A stretch of DNA of 64,000 nt from NCBI GenBank assembly GCA_023512475.1, contig JAILZL010000001.1, positions 137,516-201,515 on the forward strand, in the 5' to 3' direction. The stretch is from Syntrophobacterales bacterium (lineage in GTDB: Bacteria > Desulfobacterota > Desulfobaccia > Desulfobaccales > 0-14-0-80-60-11). The notes under the pieces were generated by a model. It was given only the letters and a program-made list of their open reading frames with translations. It was not told where the DNA came from and made no database searches. A program made the translations under genes and the position numbers. Within the stretch, counting starts at the first letter, position 1, and every line of letters begins with the position of its first letter. Below, piece after piece: positions 61,201 to 64,000 of the stretch.

Positions 61201-61552
61201 GGGGTACCAGGTGGAGCTGGCCGAAAACGGTCAGGAGGCGGTGTCCAAGGTCATGGCCGATCCCCAGGCCTTTGATCTCATCTTCATGGACATGCAGATG
61301 CCGGTGATGGACGGGCTGGCCGCCACCCGGGAGCTCCGGCGCCAGGGCGTGGCCACCCCTATCATCGCCATGACCGCCAACGCCATGCGGGAGGACCGGG
61401 ACCGCTGCCTCCGGGCCGGCATGAATGACTACATCGCCAAGCCGGTGAAAAGGGAGGCGGTCTTTGAAATGATCCGCAAATGGGTGGTCCAGGGCGGCGG
61501 GCAGCCCCCCCGCCGGACCCCGCCCCCTGGGAGGGGGAGTCGGACGAAGTGA
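58250..61552 (+). CDS. Hybrid histidine kinase: CHASE, PAS, HisKA, HATPase, REC, REC
   Basis: CHASE-like periplasmic region (LRALGWVPRL, YFPLHFVEPLPGREVLLGFDL), MSHEIRTPMNSIIGF H-box, GGTGLGLAI, two REC domains (LDDNET..LDIQMPGMDG; VEDNPVNQ..MDMQMPVMDG). Confidence 0.93.
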   Translation: MMDFSRKHRALPATPPPRSGILWAAGLLGLCLSVGAALAVWVWEEDSRRLRFLHEARDAVSRLGGTIQQTHTALTSLASFLAISQEPGREHFRRFTEPFLSYLQPTYNPGLRALGWVPRLPAAARPDFEEARRREGLADFQLKEKDASGNLVPAAPREEYFPLHFVEPLPGREVLLGFDLGSEPARRQALIWARDRGDPAATRPLLLAQEQEGYKGILIFWPVFQGDRPPTGVEERRRALTGFALGVFRVADLIGHTFPERERNLCLHLFDDLAPPGERFLVSYSLQTAAPLQVPPDMDPAASWPPAWTYTAVVDVGSRLWRVVVVPATRPWWLLTLWLPLLVGLGGAVTTGLLVAFLHKRHQNLASLAALNQSLEMRVERRTAELRAANASLEREIREHRRARRALEESEERTRLILDHLQAGILIVEAASRRVVEANPSALRLLGCTREELLGTVCHQRLCPAEAGRCPLLDQGRAVYNAERELIRRDGTRLPILKTVVPITLGGRLHLLESFVDISAQKQAEAELRAAREAAEELNRQLAEVNRQLEEAIGQANLLATQAAVANVAKSEFLARMSHEIRTPMNSIIGFTELLGDTPLSEEQAGFVRNVKQSAEALLALNNDILDFSKIEAGHLSLEEVDFDPELLAYEVCDLISPRLKDKPVELLCRIGDEVPGFVRGDPARFRQVLLNLLSNAEKFTPAGEIELSLEVAETRADELLLLVKVRDTGVGIPEEKQEQIFDAFQQADGSITRQFGGTGLGLAICRQLARLMGGEVQVTSRVGQGSTFFFTAWVRKSDKAASGRPIPQGLAGKRVLILDDNETHLDILGRLLGQLGLRVTALSRGEEVLPTLQAAPPEDPFHLAILDIQMPGMDGYSAAQSIRAREADGGRLPLLAYSSSTDQRRSRFLEAGFDGFLVKPVKRPELVAMLSRLLGADNPVADKSPTFITQQTLWEDLKHGTRILLVEDNPVNQKLALLMLTKGGYQVELAENGQEAVSKVMADPQAFDLIFMDMQMPVMDGLAATRELRRQGVATPIIAMTANAMREDRDRCLRAGMNDYIAKPVKREAVFEMIRKWVVQGGGQPPRRTPPPGRGSRTK

Positions 61553-61591
61553 GTTTTTAGCCGTCCCCGCCACCCGGCAGACAAAGGTCCC

Positions 61592-61875
61592 CGGGAGGGG
61601 ACAGGCCCAGGATCGTGGCTTCCTGGGGGAGGCAGGCCCAGGGTGGAGGTATCTTTAAAAGGGGGCGGGGCGGACCGGTCATGCCTCCCAGGGAGAGGGA
61701 AACAGACTCAGGATGGGCTTCTTCGGAGGGGGAGCAGGGTCAGAGGGAGGTTTCTTCAGGGGGGAACAGCCCAAAAGGGAGCGGCACCAGGGGGGAGCAG
61801 GCCCGGAATGGTGGCTTCTACGGAGGAGGGACAGGCCCTGGATGGAGGTTGCCTCGGAGGAGGCAGGCCCCTTTT
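61592..61875 (+). repeat. Degenerate tandem repeat array, period about 32 bp, about 8-9 units
   Basis: CAG anchor of a GGGGGAGCAGGCCC(A/T)GGATGGxGGCTTCT-like unit at 61602, 61633, (weak unit), 61703, 61735, 61767, 61798, 61832, 61864. Confidence 0.7.
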
Positions 61876-62029
61876 ATATATATGGGCTGGCATGGACAAA
61901 GAGTGAGTCCTGCCGCGCCGGGATCACCCTCCTGGGAGACGCCGGCGCCGGCAGAGGGCCGGGGGAACCCGCTGCGGCTTTCCCCACACCGAAGGGGAAG
62001 AAACTCTGCACCTCCGGCGGGCGGCAGAT

Positions 62030-63199
62030 ATGAGGGAGGGGGCCCTTAAAGGAGGGATGGGGACAAGGGTCGCCATGGCCCAGGGGCGGTCTATGGGAGG
62101 ACATGGTTCAGAGCTGGCGCCGGGTGCCGTCTTCCTGAAGGAGGGGTCTCCCCCTTCCCCCCTTCCGGGGGAGCCCCCGGCCGCCGCCCCGGAGGTCTGG
62201 TCCGTGCTGGTGGTGGACGATCACCCCGTCACCCGCCGCCTGCTGGAGGTGCAGCTCCAGCGGGAAGGCTACCGCGTCCTGAGCGCCGCCCATGGACGGG
62301 AAGCCCTGGAGCGCCTGGGCGAGGATTTTTGTCCCTTGGTCCTTACCGACTGGATGATGCCGGAGATGGACGGCCTGGAGCTCTGCCGGGCCATCCGGGG
62401 ACGGGAGTGGGACTCCTATGTCTACCTCATCCTCCTCACCGCCCGGGATGCCTTGGATGACGTGCTCACGGGCCTGGAGGCCGGGGCCGACGATTACCTG
62501 GTGAAACCGGTGCACCCCATGGAACTCCTGGCCCGCCTGCGCACCGGCCGCCGCATCCTGGATTTGGAGCGCACCCTGAAGGAACGCACCCGGGAGATCG
62601 CCCGGCTGGCGGTCACCGACCCCCTCACCGGGGTCTATAACCGCCGCTACCTGATGGAGCAGCTGCCCCGGGAGCTCCGGCGGGCCCGGCGCTACCGCCG
62701 TCCCCTGGCCCTCATCCTCTGCGATCTGGACCATTTCAAGGGGGTGAACGACACCCTGGGCCACAAGGTGGGCGATGAAGTCTTGCAGGAATTCACCCGC
62801 CGTCTGGGAGGGCAGGTGCGCCAGGGAGTGGACTGGCTGGCCCGCTACGGGGGCGAGGAATTCGTCTTTGTCCTGCCGGAGACCGACCTGGCCGGCTGCC
62901 TGGCCCTGGCCTGGCGCCTCCGGGAGCTGGTGGCGGCTGCGCCCTTCCCCACCAGCGCCGGCCCGGTGGCGGTGACCGCCAGCTTCGGGGTGGCGGCGCT
63001 GCCGGCGACGGATGCGGCTCACCTGGGCGCCGAGGCCCTGCTGGCCCAGGCCGATGCCTGCCTCTATCAGGCCAAGGCCGCGGGCCGCAACCGGGTGGCC
63101 GGCCCCGAGGGCGGCACCGCGGGGAGGGATGAGGCCGGGAATAACCCTTGGCCCTCCCGGCCGCCGCGCCCCATGGCCGGCAGGCCCCCCAAGGAGTGA
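62030..63199 (+). CDS. Response regulator with GGDEF domain (diguanylate cyclase)
   Basis: VLVVDDHPVTRRLLE..LTDWMMPEMDGLEL REC; DPLTGVYNRRYL and RYGGEEFVFVLPE; exact start uncertain. Confidence 0.92.
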   Translation: MREGALKGGMGTRVAMAQGRSMGGHGSELAPGAVFLKEGSPPSPLPGEPPAAAPEVWSVLVVDDHPVTRRLLEVQLQREGYRVLSAAHGREALERLGEDFCPLVLTDWMMPEMDGLELCRAIRGREWDSYVYLILLTARDALDDVLTGLEAGADDYLVKPVHPMELLARLRTGRRILDLERTLKERTREIARLAVTDPLTGVYNRRYLMEQLPRELRRARRYRRPLALILCDLDHFKGVNDTLGHKVGDEVLQEFTRRLGGQVRQGVDWLARYGGEEFVFVLPETDLAGCLALAWRLRELVAAAPFPTSAGPVAVTASFGVAALPATDAAHLGAEALLAQADACLYQAKAAGRNRVAGPEGGTAGRDEAGNNPWPSRPPRPMAGRPPKE

Positions 63200-63206
63200 T
63201 TGTCCC

Positions 63207-63536
63207 ATGACGGAGATTTTCAGGCGACACGAGGTGTTGGAGCGCCTGGAGGGCGATGAGGACCTCCTCCGGGAGCTGGTGGACCTCTTCCTCTCCCAGT
63301 CCTGGATCCAAATCGGAGAGATGAAGGCCGCCCTGGCGGCGGGGGATGCCGCCTCCGTCTGGCACCAGGCCCATTCCCTCAAGGGCGCAGCCGCCGGCCT
63401 GGGTGCCGGGGCCCTCAGCTTCCAAGCCGCCCGACTGGAGAAGGCGGGCAAAGAAGGCGACCTGGAGGCCGTCGGCGCCCTGCTCCAGGCGGTGCAGGAG
63501 GAACTGAGCCGCTTCCAGCAGGCGGTGACCTCATAA
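63207..63536 (+). CDS. Hpt-domain phosphotransfer protein
   Basis: HQAHSLKGAAAGLGA Hpt motif; 109 aa. Confidence 0.88.
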   Translation: MTEIFRRHEVLERLEGDEDLLRELVDLFLSQSWIQIGEMKAALAAGDAASVWHQAHSLKGAAAGLGAGALSFQAARLEKAGKEGDLEAVGALLQAVQEELSRFQQAVTS

Positions 63537-63541
63537 GAGCC

Positions 63542-63628
63542 GGCCCCTCAGGAGCAGCGACCGTCGGGGCGATATGACCCTTGATGACCGTGGTAACGCT
63601 GGCCCTTCAGGAGCAGGGACCGTCGCGG
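63542..63628 (+). repeat. 28-bp imperfect direct repeat pair
   Basis: GGCCCCTCAGGAGCAGCGACCGTCGGGG at 63542 and GGCCCTTCAGGAGCAGGGACCGTCGCGG at 63601, offset 59 bp. Confidence 0.75.
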
Positions 63629-63632
63629 TCCC
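63616..63632 (+). promoter_or_regulatory. Short hairpin upstream of response regulator
   Basis: GGGACCG-TCG-CGGTCCC perfect 7-bp stem. Confidence 0.4.
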
Positions 63633-63650
63633 CTGGGCTGACCTGGATAT

Positions 63651-64000
63651 ATGGTGAACCCCGCGACCCCGGTTTCCCCCCGCAAAGTGGTGGTGGTCAA
63701 TGACGACCCCGTCCAACTGCGCCTGCTGGCCGCCATCCTGGGCAAGGAGGGGCTGCAGGTGGGCGGCGCGGCGGGCGTTCCCGAGGCCCTGGCTCTCATG
63801 GAGCAGGAGGGCCCCCCCGACCTTTTGGTGACCGACCTCCATATGCCCGGGATCGACGGCTGGCGCTTCTGCCGGCTCCTGCGCTCGGCGGAATACCCCG
63901 CCTACCGGCACATCCCCATCCTGGTGGTCTCCGCCACCTTTGCCGGGGTGGATGCCCGGGAAATCACCCGGGATCTGGGCGCCGATGCCTTCCTCTCCCT
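63651..64000 (+). CDS. Response regulator receiver protein (3' truncated by window edge)
   Basis: KVVVVNDDPVQLRLLAAILGKEGL..LLVTDLHMPGIDGWRF; frame open to end. Confidence 0.88.
   Translation, partial: MVNPATPVSPRKVVVVNDDPVQLRLLAAILGKEGLQVGGAAGVPEALALMEQEGPPDLLVTDLHMPGIDGWRFCRLLRSAEYPAYRHIPILVVSATFAGVDAREITRDLGADAFLS

Noticed and set aside
61592-61875. Repeat array considered as CRISPR
   Set aside because: No invariant repeat with unique spacers, whole unit is degenerate, no cas genes in window
61643-62033. Gly-rich ORFs in the repeat region
   Set aside because: Repeat period is not a multiple of 3 and translations show no consistent peptide repeat

Overview
The window is a very GC-rich bacterial chromosome segment. 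Gene content looks Desulfobacterota-like, but that is inference only. Long antisense ORFs are abundant GC artefacts, so I called one strand per locus using protein motifs, tight gene packing and plausible starts. Housekeeping and accessory blocks include: a truncated anaerobic CO dehydrogenase (cooS), trxA/trxB and bamD; surE; a DUF4340/GldG/GldF-type ABC module; a sugar-nucleotide epimerase; tolC; CBS and DUF2333 proteins; AMMECR1; a siroheme/heme block (Met8-like, ccsA/hemX-like, hemA); mnmG; a degraded TolC-MFP-ABC efflux locus; small secreted proteins; tRNA-Met(CAT); gph; a P1 peptidase; an LpoA-like lipoprotein; dnaK-grpE-hrcA; phoU; a P-type ATPase; usp; truA-argC-rpsI-rplM; an NMNAT/aPGM/TIM-barrel block; tRNA-Asn(GTT); and a CHASE-PAS-HK-REC-REC / REC-GGDEF / Hpt / REC signalling cluster cut by the right edge. 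The best candidate for an undescribed system is the tightly packed minus-strand operon at 43499-54193. It encodes a large GT4-type glycosyltransferase, three clear paralogous proteins of unknown function plus two coiled-coil proteins that may share a related domain, a GH5-like glycosidase fused to an HExxHxxGxxD metallopeptidase-like domain, a small helical protein, and a GH5-like pseudoenzyme with a long Arg/Glu-rich N-terminus. Other notable signals are the efflux locus broken by an in-frame TAG and a deletion junction, a degenerate ~32-bp tandem repeat array at 61.6-61.9 kb, and a run of small secreted proteins including tandem paralogs and lysine-rich tails.
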